Translations under genes and position numbers: made by a program | Notes under the pieces: generated by a model | The model's database searches: none | Told to the model about the DNA's origin: nothing | The model's input: only the letters and a program-made list of their open reading frames with translations | Origin: Anaeramoeba ignava | Taxonomy: Eukaryota > Metamonada > Anaeramoebidae | Reading direction: 5' to 3' | DNA length: 64,000 nucleotides | NCBI GenBank assembly: GCA_028826165.1 | Contig: JAPDFW010000063.1 | Span: 1,178,001 to 1,242,000 of the forward strand | Shown: positions 25,901 through 37,900 of the stretch, one piece after another | How positions within the stretch are numbered: position 1 is the stretch's first letter | How the letters are laid out: each line of letters starts with the position of its first letter

Positions 25901-26926
25901 AAACTAAGCGACATAATTCAGAAAAACAACGGAACATGGTACGACGCATGGACTATTGATTCCAAAATGAAAACAATTATTGATAACGATATCCAAAAAA
26001 ACAACACAAATTGGCCATATTATATAAGCATGTTTAATAATCTTTTCACAATCAAGCACAAAAATTGGCATGATACATGGGTTTTAGATGTCTATGACTC
26101 ACCGACAAAATTCCAAGTTTTTTCGCCAATTGCTCCACCTTCAATTATCAAAAAACGCAAATATGGAGCAAGAAATTTCCAGTTTGAAACATTACTTGAT
26201 AGCGATCCATTAGAAATTTCTCGGCAAATGGCACTAAGCGAGTTTTCCTATTTCAGAAAAATATTACCATTAGAAATTTACTATTGGGCCTCAATATCTG
26301 GAGATGAGCAAAAAATCACACAAGATTTCCAAGCTCAAAAAATCCCAAATATTTACGAATTCGATGTTCATTATCACAATATCATCACTTGGATTGTTTT
26401 CCATATTGTCAAGCATAGCAAGAAAAGCAAACGACTCAAAACCCTGAAAATATTTGTGGAAATTGCGGATCATTGTTTCAAAATGAAGAATTATTCAACT
26501 TTGATGCAAATTTTGGATGCTTTTAAACAAGAACCAGTTTCTCGATTAAAGCAAACTTGGATCAATATCGGAAAATATCATCGCAAAATTTTAGTCAATA
26601 TCAAAACTCACATTGAAGAACTTTATCTCAATTCTCAATACAAAAGATTTTTCAGAGAATTAACTCCTCCTTCAATTCCCTATTTGGATTTTTTCCTCAA
26701 TGATATTTTCCGTTTGCATAATTCAAAACCCATTTTCTTATCCGATTCAAAAATAAATTCGGATCGTTTCATTTCCCAATTTGATCTTATTGATATATTC
26801 ATAAAATTTCAAAGATATGAATTTCCTTTTGATTCTGTTGAGAATATTCAAAATTTCATTTCCAAAATGCCCATGGTTTCTCCACAGAAATTAATGGAGT
26901 TATCTTATATATGTGAGAAGAAATGA
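19947..26926 (+). CDS. Ankyrin-repeat REM-RasGEF protein
   Basis: Three exons: 19947-20408, 23215-23628, 24248-26926 (about 1184 aa; introns of 2806 and 619 bp, both phase 0 at ankyrin-repeat boundaries). The N-terminal third is ankyrin repeats (STPLHIACQKGKLDFCQILL, QTPLMIAAKYGHSHLIPTLL; the second join restores RTPLHFATQND). About 495-600 matches the Ras exchanger motif (SGTFEVILVRLLIDPNFDY). A Lys/Asn/Gln-rich linker lies at about 690-760. About 930-1180 is the CDC25-like RasGEF catalytic domain (DSDPLEISRQMALSEFSYFR, ITWIVFHIVKHSKKSKRLKT, IPYLDFFLNDI). It should load GTP onto a Ras-family GTPase, with the ankyrin part as targeting module. Which GTPase is unknown. The start ATG 19947 follows a CATTTTTTTT leader. 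Confidence 0.9.
20450..23205. repeat. 2.8-kb TTTAATTTAATA-type array inside an intron
   Basis: Almost all of the first intron (20409-23214) of the ankyrin-RasGEF gene is a degenerate array of ATTTAATTTAAT and ATTTATTTTAAT units, with one T homopolymer near 21788-21808. No ORF longer than the repeat-derived ones. It is the largest intron in the window. Confidence 0.9.
23690..24235. repeat. CTTTTAAATTAAATTA array inside an intron
   Basis: Degenerate ~16-bp repeat filling the second intron (23629-24247) of the ankyrin-RasGEF gene, distinct in motif from the first intron of the same gene. Confidence 0.85.
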
Positions 26927-27158
26927 ATAGAAAAAAATTTTTTGTTGTTTTTTTTTATTAAATTTTGATTTCTAAATCCAAAAAAAAATTTTCAAAACAA
27001 ATTTTGAAACAAATTTTTTCTTTTTGTTTTCTTTATGTTTTCTTTATGCTTTCTTTTTGTTTTCTTTTGTTTTCTTTTATGTTTTCTTTATATTTTCTTT
27101 TGTTTTCTTTATATTTTCTTTTTATTTTCTTTTATGTTTTCTTTTTGTTTTCTTTTTG

Positions 27159-28616
27159 TTAAATTGGAACTGAAACTTGTTCAAGAATTTTTGTTATTAT
27201 TTCATTTATATTCCCTTTTAAATTATTTGACTTCAATTGAATTCTATGAGAAACAACAAACGGAACAATCATTTTTAAATGATCAGGAATAACAAAATTA
27301 AATCCATGCAATAAGGCAAAAGGCTTTACAAAACGAATCAAACAATCAGCAATTTTAAACAAAGAAGGAGAATCAAAAAGAAAGTTCCGAAATTCTTGAG
27401 AAATATCTCGACTATATTGAAGAATGTCCGAATGACAAAAAACATTTTCTGTTAATTCTCGAAATGATAAGTATTCATCAGAAGAAAAAAGAGGAGGAGA
27501 AATAAAGGTTTTCTTAATATCAACATATAATTTGCTGTGAAGCTCAACACAGAAATGGAAATAATCCCGAAAAATCCAAGGCAAATCAGATTTCTCATTT
27601 ATAATTGAAATGAGAACAAAAGGTGAAGGCAAAAATTTCTTAAAATCCTTTGCCAGTTCAAGATTTGATTTCATTGCTTTAATCAATTCATTTTGAATTT
27701 CTTCTTTTGCTAAATGTATGTTTTCCACAACTAAAACATTTGAGAAAAGTGGTTGATTTTTACCCACAAAACCAGAAATATGTGATTTTATTGCATCAAA
27801 ATTGGAAATTAAAGGGAAAAATTGTCGACTTTCATTTATTTTATCATGTGATTCAAAACCGAAATTTGTCATTTCGTTTTCATTGAAATTTACGTTATGA
27901 TTTGCTTTGCCAAATTTATTCAAATTATTTTCATTGAGATTTAAATTAAAATTTGGATCATTTTCCAAACTGAATAAATCCTCCTCCACAAAAATATCAT
28001 TTTCCTGAATAACTTCAGTCTGAACTAAGCTTTTCTCCAATTCGGAATTTTTGTTTGGAAGTTTCTCTTCAAGCTCAATTTCTTTTTGTTTTTGTTTTTC
28101 TCTCTGAGTTTGCTCGTAATTTTCAAGGAAAAATTGGTTTCCAACTTTTGATTTTTGATTTTTTTGCAAAATATTGTGTTTATAATAGTCACCATATAAA
28201 TCAGACAAAGAAGTTTTTTGAGAGCATGTTAGAACACTACAATTTTGTCCGAAAATCAAAGGGACAATCTGCTGAATAATATGAGAAAAAATTTGGTTCT
28301 GATGCTCCACATTACGTATTTTTTTTTCCATTTCTTTCTGTCTAGAAGACTTTTTTTGCAATTTGCTATCATTAAAAGTGCTATTTATAATTAGTAGATG
28401 AGATTGTGTAAGGAGACACACTAATAAAGATAATAATAAATTTGGTGGAATATTGATCATCATTTTTTCATATATTTTTTGAAGAAGTGTTCTTAATGTT
28501 AAAACATTTTGTTCTTGAATTATTTGTGGAATTTCATTAAATAAATTTGTTGTTGTTCTTTTTTGGAATGTGTTTTTTCTACTTGAAAAAGTTGAATCAA
28601 AACTTTGGAGATTCAT
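27159..28616 (-). CDS. MoxR-like AAA+ family protein, nucleotide-binding loop not visible
   Basis: Intronless, 485 aa, convergent with the RasGEF gene (232-bp gap of TTTTCTTT repeat). The second half resembles MoxR/AAA_3 proteins: SNVLVVENIHLAKEEIQNEL sits where the Walker B segment (LLADEINRA type) is expected but lacks the usual Asp-Glu pair, and the C-terminus resembles the MoxR lid (LFKIADCLIRFVKPFALLHG, DHLKMIVPFVVSHRIQL). No GxxGxGKT loop is found upstream; that region is QNCSVLTCSQKTSLSDLYGD. A Gln/Glu/Asn-rich linker covers about 155-255. It may be a catalytically dead AAA+ protein. This assignment comes from motif spacing alone and could be wrong. Start ATG 28616 has a CATTTTTTTTC leader further upstream. 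Confidence 0.6.
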   Translation of the reverse strand: MNLQSFDSTFSSRKNTFQKRTTTNLFNEIPQIIQEQNVLTLRTLLQKIYEKMMINIPPNLLLSLLVCLLTQSHLLIINSTFNDSKLQKKSSRQKEMEKKIRNVEHQNQIFSHIIQQIVPLIFGQNCSVLTCSQKTSLSDLYGDYYKHNILQKNQKSKVGNQFFLENYEQTQREKQKQKEIELEEKLPNKNSELEKSLVQTEVIQENDIFVEEDLFSLENDPNFNLNLNENNLNKFGKANHNVNFNENEMTNFGFESHDKINESRQFFPLISNFDAIKSHISGFVGKNQPLFSNVLVVENIHLAKEEIQNELIKAMKSNLELAKDFKKFLPSPFVLISIINEKSDLPWIFRDYFHFCVELHSKLYVDIKKTFISPPLFSSDEYLSFRELTENVFCHSDILQYSRDISQEFRNFLFDSPSLFKIADCLIRFVKPFALLHGFNFVIPDHLKMIVPFVVSHRIQLKSNNLKGNINEIITKILEQVSVPI

Positions 28617-28801
28617 TTTTTTTTTTTATAAACAAATTTTAAAAAAGAAAATTGAATTGAATTGAAAAAGAAAAAAAATGAATTTTTTATTTTGTTAAAA
28701 AAAATTTAATTAATTAAAAAAAAAAAAGTAAATAAAGAAATTTGAAGAAAAAAAAAAATCACAAATTTGTTTAATTGCGTTTTTTTTTTTGTTAAAAAAA
28801 T

Positions 28802-29155
28802 TTAATCAAAGTTTTGATTTTGATTTAGATTTTCATTTTGATTTTGATTTAAATTTTCATTTTGATTTTCATTTTGATTTTGATTTTGATTTTCATTTTG
28901 ATTTTGAATTTCATTTTGATTTTGATTTTGATTTTGATTTTGATTTTGATTTTGATTTTGATTTTGATTTAAATTTTCATTTTTAATTTGATTTTGATTT
29001 TCATTTTGATTTTGAGTTTCATTTTGATTTAAATTTTCATTTTTAATTTGATTTTGATTTTCATTTTGATTTTCATTTTGATTTTGATTTTGATTTTGAT
29101 TTTGATTTTGATTTTCATTTTGATTTTGATTTTGATTTTGATTTTGGTTTAAATT
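28802..29155 (-). repeat. Asn/Gln-coding hexanucleotide tract
   Basis: CAAAAT/GAAAAT repeats in frame in the last CARMIL exon, encoding the (NQ)n and (NE)n tail. Similar in-frame tracts occur at 9070-9320 (FCP1 linker), 25500-25590 (RasGEF linker) and 18025-18090 (NT-C2/DIL). Confidence 0.8.
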
Positions 29156-32100
29156 TAATTTTTGATTAAAAAGATTTTTGATTTCTTGAGGTTTCATTTT
29201 TTGTGCATTTCTTTTTTCACGATATTTTCTTGATTTAAAAATAGGATTTTTTTGAAATTTTGGAATAAAAGCATCAGATTGTTGTTTTCTTAATTTATGA
29301 TCTTCTAATTCTGAAGAAGTTGTTTCTATTAATTATAAATTTTATAAATGAATTTTAATTTTAATTTTATAAATGAATTTTTAAATAAATTTTAATTTTA
29401 TAAATGAATTTTATAAATGAATTTTATAAATGAAATGAATTTTATAAATGAATTTTATAAATGAAATGAATTTTAATTTTAATTTTAATTTTAATTTTAT
29501 AAATGAATTTTATAAATGAAATGAATTTTTAAATGAATTTTATAAATGAATTTTAAATGAATTTTAATTTTAATTTTAATTTTAATTTTAATTTTAATTT
29601 TATAAATTAATTTTATAAATGAAAATTAATTTTATAAATGAAAATGAATTTTTAATTGAATTTTAAATTTAACCTGAAGTATTCGCATTTCTTGAAAGTC
29701 TTTCAAAATCAGACATAAAAACTTCCTGAAGATCAGAATCTTGAACATTTCCAGACTTAAAAATCCTCATATCATAAACATCAGGAGAAATTTGAGGCAT
29801 ATCAGCACCAGCATTATTATTATTACAACCAGTAGTAATCTTTTCCTTAAGATCCTTAATATTTTTTTTCAATTTTTTCTTTTCTTTAGAAGATAATCCA
29901 TAAAACATTTTGGAAATATCATGTTTAGGCCAACGAAAATCAAAAAGAAGAATATTTGTTTTAAAAGACCAAGCAATAGATTGTATTGCGCTTAAATTAA
30001 ACTGATTTGAATCCATTTGTAAAGATAGTAATTTTGTTGAACGTTTTGAAATTAAATCCGCTAAGTTTTTGATCGATTCTGGCCCCATCTCATTTCCTTT
30101 AATATCAAGAGCAATCAAATTAAGTTGTTTAATTTTGGGAAAAACTTCCTTCAATTTTGTCGATAAAGCATAGCGAATATTTCCTCTTATTCGAAGATAT
30201 TCGAGTGTTGGATGCCGAAATAAATTCACTATCGCATCAGTATTTAATTTTTGGGACTTTGTTTTTTCAACATTTCGTGAAATGGAAAGTCTTTTCAAAG
30301 ATTTGTTTACAAAAATCCCCTTTTCATAATCTTTGAATAAATTGCTCATTCCTTCGACAGAAAACTTATTGTCATCAAGAATAAGTTCTTCAAGCGATTT
30401 TGAATCTGGTAATTGGCCGAAGGAATCTGAAATGAGACGTGCTCCTTTAGGTCCCAAAGAGTTGTTTCCAAGATGAAGAATAAATCCAGAATAATTTTCG
30501 TTGACTAAAACTTCAAAAACAAGCTGAGATGCAATTTGTGGAGGAATCATTACCCCTGTCAAATTAAGTTCTTGCAAAGTTCGGTTTTCTCGAACAAAAT
30601 TACACAGTGCACTTCCATGATTTTGGATCATTTTGTTATCCGAAAGATTCACGATTCTCAACGTGCATTCTGCACTGCTTTGAAGTAATGCGCTTGATAT
30701 AATCTCAAAATCAATCCCGCAATTCGAAAGATAAACCTCTTGCAGGTTTTTCTTGTTCGTTGCGGATTTCAACCACGAACTAAATCCTTGAGATCCTTGT
30801 TTTTTAAACTGGTTTTCTGATAAATTCAGATATTGCATGTTTTGATTTGTACTTTTGGAAAGATGTCCTAAAATTTTCTCTGTGATTTTTGGCGTCATCC
30901 CACAACTTGACAAATCAAGATATTGAAGCTTTCCTGAATTCTTTTCGATTCCCATTCCAAATCCGTTTTTAATTGTTGAATCAACAATTTTATTATTAGA
31001 TAAATCCAAAAAACTAATTTTGATCTCTTGATTTTTTTCAAGAGCTTTTCCAATGCTATCCAATCCATTTGGCGAGTTTGTTCCTGTTAAAATGATTTTT
31101 GTAAGCGAGCAATTCTCGTAAAGTGATTCGCTAAGTTGTGGAATTAAATCACGATTAGGGATGTTTAAACATGTTAATGTTTTAAAATATTGGTTGTATT
31201 TTAATGTTTCTACTATTGGAACAAGATCCTTTTGTGATGAAATTAAGCTGTTAAATAATGGATATGATGAAAGATCGAAATTGATTGATGTTTCTGGATC
31301 TTCATTCTGCACAATATCATTTGAAAGATAACTGATAAATTCATAAGAAACATTTGTTTGATAGAAGTTACACCAACATTTATACATTTGTATGAATCCT
31401 TCTGCGATTTTTGGTTCTAAATTTAAAATTGATTTAATAATTAATTTAATTAAATTCCATTTTCAAATATTTTTTTTTTAAAATTTCTAATTACTGAGAT
31501 CAAATGGTCCTAATCTAAATAAATTTAAAATTAAAATTCAATTCAAAATTAAAATTCATTTATAAAATTAAAATTCATTTATAAAATTAAAATTAAAATT
31601 AAAATTTTAAAATTAAAATTCATTTATAAAATTAAAATTAAAATTAAAATTATTATTAAAATTAAAATTAATTTGGAAATTAAAATTAAAAATTAAAATT
31701 AAAATTAAAATTCATTTATAAAATTAAAATTAAAATTAAAATTAAAATTAAAATTAAAATTAATTTGAAATTAAAATTAAAAATTAAAATTAAAATTAAA
31801 ATTAAAAATTAAAATTAAAATTAAAATTAAAATTCATTTATAAAATTAAAATTAAAATTAAAATTAAAATTAATTTGGAAATTAAAATTATTATTAAAAT
31901 TAATTTGGAAATTATTAAATTACCGATTCTCAGGCTCACTTTTAAATTCTAACATTAAATCTTTTGATAAACCTTGAGAAATCGTTAAATAACTTTTTAA
32001 TAAACTTATACAAAGTTGGTCACTTTGATCTGAATAACAATCAATAAAAAAATCTCGAAAAACAATGCAACACTTTTTTTTTGTTATTTTTCACAAATTA

Positions 32101-32534
32101 AAAAAATTTTTAATAACTTTCCTATTTATAATTTTCAAGAATTTAATCTTATAAATCAAAACTTACATGTAAATTATTCAAACTTAAAAGTTCTTTTAAA
32201 TTAAAAAAATTTTCATTTCGATCAATCTAAAAAATAAAAGTGCAAATTTTTTTTTGTTTTTTTTTTGTTTTTGGAAAAATATGAATATAAAAGGAATTAT
32301 AAAAATAAGCTCTTCATATAATTTAGAGCAAACCTTTAATTTAGATTCTTGTTTTTTGACTAGCGTAAAAACTCTATATTTTGTAATCACAACAAGTCGA
32401 TCTTGAATTTTATTCTTTTCGTTTTTTTCACGAATCCAAGTTAAAAATCTAAGCTTTTCATTTTTGCTTTTCATTAAATTAACAACCTTAATTCGATCTT
32501 CTACTGTTATTACTTTCATACTTGGAGCTGCCAT
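28802..32534 (-). CDS. CARMIL: CARMIL-like leucine-rich repeat protein
   Basis: Six exons: 32534-32334, 32226-32167, 32072-31924, 31514-31495, 31416-29674, 29325-28802 (about 898 aa; introns 107, 94, 409, 78 and 348 bp). Exons 1-3 give a CARMIL-type PH-like domain (DRLVVITKYRVFTLVKKQES). Exon 4 is only 20 bp and bridges to IAEGFIQMYKCWCNFY. About 200-640 is a leucine-rich repeat solenoid (LQYLDLSSCGM, LEELILDDNKFSVEGMSNL). The last exon adds a basic stretch and a ~110-residue Asn/Gln/Glu repeat tail. CARMIL proteins bind capping protein and membranes and control actin assembly at the leading edge. I do not see a clear capping-protein interaction motif, so that function is uncertain. Four canonical splice junctions lie in the N-terminal part and all keep phase. 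Confidence 0.85.
31530..31915. repeat. AAAATT repeat filling CARMIL intron 3
   Basis: AAAATTAAAATT units mixed with CATTTATAAAATT, lying between the 20-bp exon 31495-31514 and exon 31924-32072. Confidence 0.75.
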
Positions 32535-32757
32535 TGTAATAAAAATGTAAAAAAAAAAAATGAAAAAAAAAATGAAAAAAAAAAATTTAAAAATAAAATT
32601 TAAAAATAAAAAATTTGATGGTAAATTAAATGTCAATTTCTTTATTTTCCTTTTTTAAATTTCTTTATTTATTTTCCTTTATTAAATTCTTATTGGATTT
32701 TTTTATTTAAAAAAAAAAAAGGAGAAAAAAAAATGAGAAAAAAAATATTTGATTTGA

Positions 32758-34426
32758 TCAAAGAAAATGAATTAAAATTTTTCTATAAAGAATAAAGAGA
32801 ATTGGAAGAATCAATAAGAACCATTTAATCCAAAATTTCCCTAAAATTAATAATAAAAAAAAATTAATCAAATTAATCAAAATAATCAGTTAAAAAATTT
32901 TTTCCAAAAAGAAAAAAGAAAAAACAAAAACAAAAACAAAAAAAATTCTCAATTATTTTTACATTGTGGATCTTTTTCAATTTTAGAAACTGAAAAGGTC
33001 ATATCACCGGAAGTTGAAACTAAATATCTTGAATTTTTTGAGATATTAACAGAAGAGACAAACAAAGTGTGATTTTTTCTGAACATGAATTTTGATAAAG
33101 AAGGAACTTGAAAAACGCAGACTTCACCTTCAGAAGAACCAGCAGCACATAATTTACAATTTGGTGCTAATTTCAATGAAGTTATTGGAGAATTAAAGAT
33201 TAATTGCTTTTTTGGTTTTGATAATTTTAAGGTTTTATTTTGAAGGTTTAAAGAATAAGAATAAACGAATCCATTGCTTTTTTGTCTTCCTCTTATTTTA
33301 GCAAATTGATTGACTCCAACCATTATTTTTTCTCCATCTTTTGTAAATTGGATTCCTCTGAAAACTGTTCTCGGATTTTTTTCCGGTACATTTTCTATAA
33401 GTGTTTTTCCTTCTCGATCAAATATATAAAATTTATCTGATGAACATGTTGCAATTAAATTTTTGTTTTTATTATAATCTATTGAATAAATTGTTGAGTT
33501 GTGATTTGCTTCAATTGATATATCTTTTTCAAAACTTGGAAATTTAAAAATTCGTATTTTTTTGTCATCTCCAACAATTCCAATTATTTTTTCTGATTCA
33601 TTAATAACTAATCCTTTTTGTAAATCACCTGAAAAATCTTTTTGAGTTTCTAATGTGAATTCTGATTCAACAGATAAATTAAGTGTGAAAATTTTATCTT
33701 CTTTATCTTTATCTTTTTTTTCAATTTTATCTTTTTCTTCAATTTTATCTTCAATTTTATCTTTTTTTTTATCTTTTTCTTCAATTTTATCTTCAATTTT
33801 ATCTTCAATTTTATCTTTTTCTTCAATTTTATCTTTTTCTTCAATTTTATCTTTTTCTTTTTCTTTTTCTTTTTTTTCTTTAATTTTATCTTCAATTTTA
33901 TCTTTTTATCTTCAATTTTATCTTCAATTTTATCTTCAATTTTATCTTCAATTTTATCTTCAATTTTATCTTCAATTTTATCTTCAATTTTATCTTTATC
34001 TTCAATTTTATCTTCAATTTTATCTTTTTCTTCAATTTTATCTTCAATTTTATCTTCAATTTTATCTTTTTTTTCAATTTTATCTTCAATTTTATCTTCA
34101 ATTTTATCTTTAATTTTATCAAGTTCTTTTTCTTCAATTTTGATAATTTGTATTTCATTTCCAAAACCACAAAGAATTTTTTCTTTTTCTTGTAAAGAAA
34201 TAGCATTTAAAACTGTATAATCATGAGTGTTAAAAAAACATTGTCTTTTTATTTTCATTTTATTTATATTTTTATTTGAGGAAAAATAATAAAAAAGCAT
34301 CCCATTTGGAATTCCTGTTTTAGAACGACCACCTCCTCCTCCAACAACAAAACAATTAGAAGAAATCCAACTAGAACAATATAATGGCATTTTTGTTGTT
34401 ATTTGTTTTGTTTTTTGTAAATTCAT
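32758..34426 (-). CDS. SEC12: Sec12/PREB-like WD-repeat ER membrane protein (one frameshift in repeat tract)
   Basis: Exon 1 34426-32963, exon 2 32840-32758, 122-bp intron. The N-terminus carries the Sec12/PREB signature (FVVGGGGGRSKTGIPNG), then WD-type blades (IYSIDYNKNKNLIATCSSDK, LKLAPNCKLCAAGSSEGEVC, SSVNISKNSRYLVSTSGDMT). The small second exon supplies a C-terminal transmembrane helix, WIKWFLLILPILFILYRK, as expected for type II Sec12. Sec12 is the ER exchange factor for Sar1 that starts COPII vesicle formation. Between blades lies a long DKIE repeat tract (about 33690-34120). Inside it at about 33903-33907 the frame changes: the unit GATAAA is followed by two extra bases. Both sides are clearly coding, so the shift is a repeat-length mutation or a sequence error. 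About 490 aa if corrected. Confidence 0.82.
33690..34120 (-). repeat. 12-bp GATAAAATTGAA tandem repeat encoding DKIE
   Basis: In-frame coding minisatellite within the Sec12-like gene, giving (DKIE)n and (EKDKIE)n, a highly charged insert between WD blades. The frame slips inside it at about 33905. Confidence 0.85.
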
Positions 34427-34912
34427 TTTTTTAATTAAAATTAAAAAGAAAAAAAAAGAAAAAAAATAAAAAAGTTTTTTTTTAATTAAAAAAAAAAACC
34501 CCTAATTAAAATTAAAATTAAAATTAAAATTAAAATTAAAATTAAAAATCAAAATTAAAATTAAAATTAAAATTAAAATTAAAATTAAAATTAAAAATTA
34601 AAATTAAAATTAAAAATAAAATTAAAATTAAAATTAAAATTAAAATTAAAATTGAATAAATAAAAAAAAAAAGCAAAAAAATTTTTTTTTTTTTATTCTT
34701 AATTAAAAAAAAAAAATGAAAAGATCTCTTTTAAAAAACAATTTAAAAAACAAAATTTTTTTTTTTCATTTTTCATTTTTTTTCTTTCTTTTTAATTCAA
34801 ATCAATTTAATTATTTATTTTTTTTAAAATAAATCAAATAAATCTTTTACGAAAAAATTAACCTAAATAACCTTAAAAATAAGAAAACTTTGTTATTCTT
34901 TTTTTTTTCTAA
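34427..34912. repeat. Divergent intergenic region with AAAATT repeats
   Basis: Lies between the Sec12-like gene (-) and the coiled-coil plastin gene (+). About 34500-34650 is AAAATT repeat, then poly-T tracts and CATTTTTCATTTTTT blocks at 34766-34790. No ORF or RNA gene recognised. Confidence 0.55.
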
Positions 34913-37900
34913 ATGAATCCACTTCAACAAAAAGTTGAACAATTAAAACAATTAACAACAACATTTGTCAAAAATCCTAAAAAAATTAAAAAAAAAGAAG
35001 TTGAAAATCTTTCTCAAATTTCTCAACAACTTTCAGCTGGACTTATTGAAATTGAAGAACAAAAAAAGAAACTTGAAAATGAATATGAAGAATTTAAAAA
35101 GAAATCAAGTGAACAACCAAAAGATACCCCTAAATTAAAAGAAGCTGTTTTGAAAAGTAAAAAATTTCAATCTCTATTAGCTAAAGCGAAGGAATATAAA
35201 AAGGAAAAGAAAAATTTAGAAGAAGACTTGAAAACAACTGAACAAACTACTAATTCTTTAACTGATTTTGCACAGAAACTTAAACAAGAAAAACGTAATT
35301 TTTACATTTTTTTTCCAAGAATTTTAATTTAAATATTCAAAATGATGAAAATGTCAAAATGTCCCTATTAAATATTTATGTTATTTAAATTATTGAAAAT
35401 GTCAAAATGTTCTTATTAATAATATTCGAATTAATTATTTAAATTATTAAATATTATTTAAATTAATAAATATTATTTAAATTATTAAATATTATTTAAA
35501 TTATTAAATATTATTTAAATTAATTTAAATATTATTTAAATTAATAAATATTATTTAAATTTAAATATTAAATAAATATTATTCAAATTATTAATTATTA
35601 TTTAAATTAATAAATATTATTTAAATTAATAAATATTATTTAAAATAAATATTATTTAAATTAATAAATATAATTTAAAAAAATTAAATTATTAAAATTT
35701 AAATTATTTAAATTATTAAATATTATTTAAATATTATTTTAAAATTTAAATATTATTTTAAATTTAATAAATATTATTTAAATTAATAAATATTATTTAT
35801 TTAAATTAAAAATATTATTTAAAAATAAATATTTTTAAATTATTAAATATTATTTTAAATTAATAAAAATATTTAAATTATTAAATATTTTTAAATTAAT
35901 AAATATTATTTAAAATTAAAATATTATTTAAATTAATGAAATATTATTTAAATTATTAAATATTATTTAAATTATTAAATATTATTTTAAATTTAAAATT
36001 ATTAAATAAATATTATTTAAAAATTAATAAATATTGTTTAAAATTATTTAATATTATTTATTAATAAAATTTTAAATTAAATTTTTAAATTTAAATATTA
36101 TTTAAATTTTAAATATTATTTAAAATAAATATTATTTAAATTTAAATATTATTTAAATTAATATAAATATTATTTTAAAATTAAATATTATTTTAAATTA
36201 ATAAATATTATTTAAATTAATAAATATTATTTAAAATTAATAAATATTATTTAAATTAATAAATATTATTTAAATTAATAAATATTATTTAAATTAATAA
36301 ATATTATTTAAATTATTAAATATTATTTAAATTAATAAATATTATTTAAATTAATAAATATTATTTAAATTAATAAATATTATTTAAATTAATAAATATT
36401 ATTTAAATTAATAAATATTATTTAAATTAATAAATATTATTTTAAATTAATAAATATTATTTAAATTAATATTTTTAAATAAATATTATTTTAAATTAAT
36501 AAATATTATTTAAATTATTAAATATTATTTAAATTAATAAATATTATTTAAAATAAATAATTTAAATATTAATTTAAATTAAATATTATTCAAATTATTA
36601 AATATTATTTAAATTATTAAATATTATTTAAATTAATAAATATTATTTAAATTAATAAATATTATTTAAATTAATAAATATTATTTAAATTAATAAATAT
36701 TATTTAAATTAATAAATATTATTTAAATTAATAAATATTATTCAAATTAATAAATATTATTTAAATTAATAAATATTATTTAAATTAATAAATATTATTT
36801 AAATTAATAAATATTTTTTAAAAAATTAGAAAATCTAATTGAACAAAATCAAGAGTTACAAGCAAAATTAATTAAAGCACAAACAGAAATGAAAGAAACA
36901 TCAGCAAAATTAAACAGTGCAGAAAGTCAAGTAAAACTATTCAATGTAAATGAAAAAGAGATAGTAGAACTAAGAATACAAAAAGTTTGGTTTGAAAAAT
37001 TATCAATTCAAAATACAGATTTAACAGATATTTGGGCAAAAGTTTTAATTCTAAGAAATTCAGAAATTGCTGAACAGAAAAAAGAGAAAAAACAATTATT
37101 AAAAGATGCAAATAAAGCAATTGATTTTATTTTTGATGAAGTTATTAAGAAAACATCACTTTCTACAAATCCGTTTTTAGATCAAGCAAAAGAATTTGAT
37201 TGGTTTGATTTTGGTGATAAATTATCTGATCATGAAGTTCAATTATTAATGATTGAAGATGATTCCAAAAGAAAGATTTATTATATGGTATTTTTTATAG
37301 AAAACAAAATTAACTCAAAAAATTTAAAACCGTTTTCTTTTTGTTTGTTTTTAGGTTTATTTAATACTCACTTATCAAGTTTATGAAAAAACAAAAACAG
37401 AACTTGAAACTCTTAAAAAAGAAGAAGTTGAATTGAAAAAGAAAATTACACAAAACGATGAGAAAATCAAAAAAATCAAGAAAAAGAATAAAGACTTAAA
37501 AGAAGAAGTCAAAAAATTAAAGGATTTAGAATCAAAAAATGAAGCAACTAAAATTTTGGAATATCAAAAAGAAATTGAAGAATTAAAGAAACAAAAATCA
37601 AGTGTTGAATCATTACTTCAACAAGAACAGATAGCAAATCAAAAAAATGAGAAACTTGCGAAAGATAATGATGAGAAGTATAAAAAAGCACAAAAATCAG
37701 TAGATGAAGAAAAGGAAGAGAAGGAGAAATTGAAAAAGGAATTAGAAAAATTACGAAAGGAATTAACTGAATCAAAGAACCAGAATGAAGTAAAAGAATA
37801 TATTTACAAGAAATATTCAAAAATTTATTTACAAAATATATTATAAAAATATTATTTACAAGAAATATTCAAAAATTTATTTACAAAATATATTATAAAA

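Noticed and set aside
33655-34206. Ser/Leu/Phe-rich plus-strand frame and Lys-rich minus-strand frame
   Set aside because: Alternative frames of the DKIE coding minisatellite.
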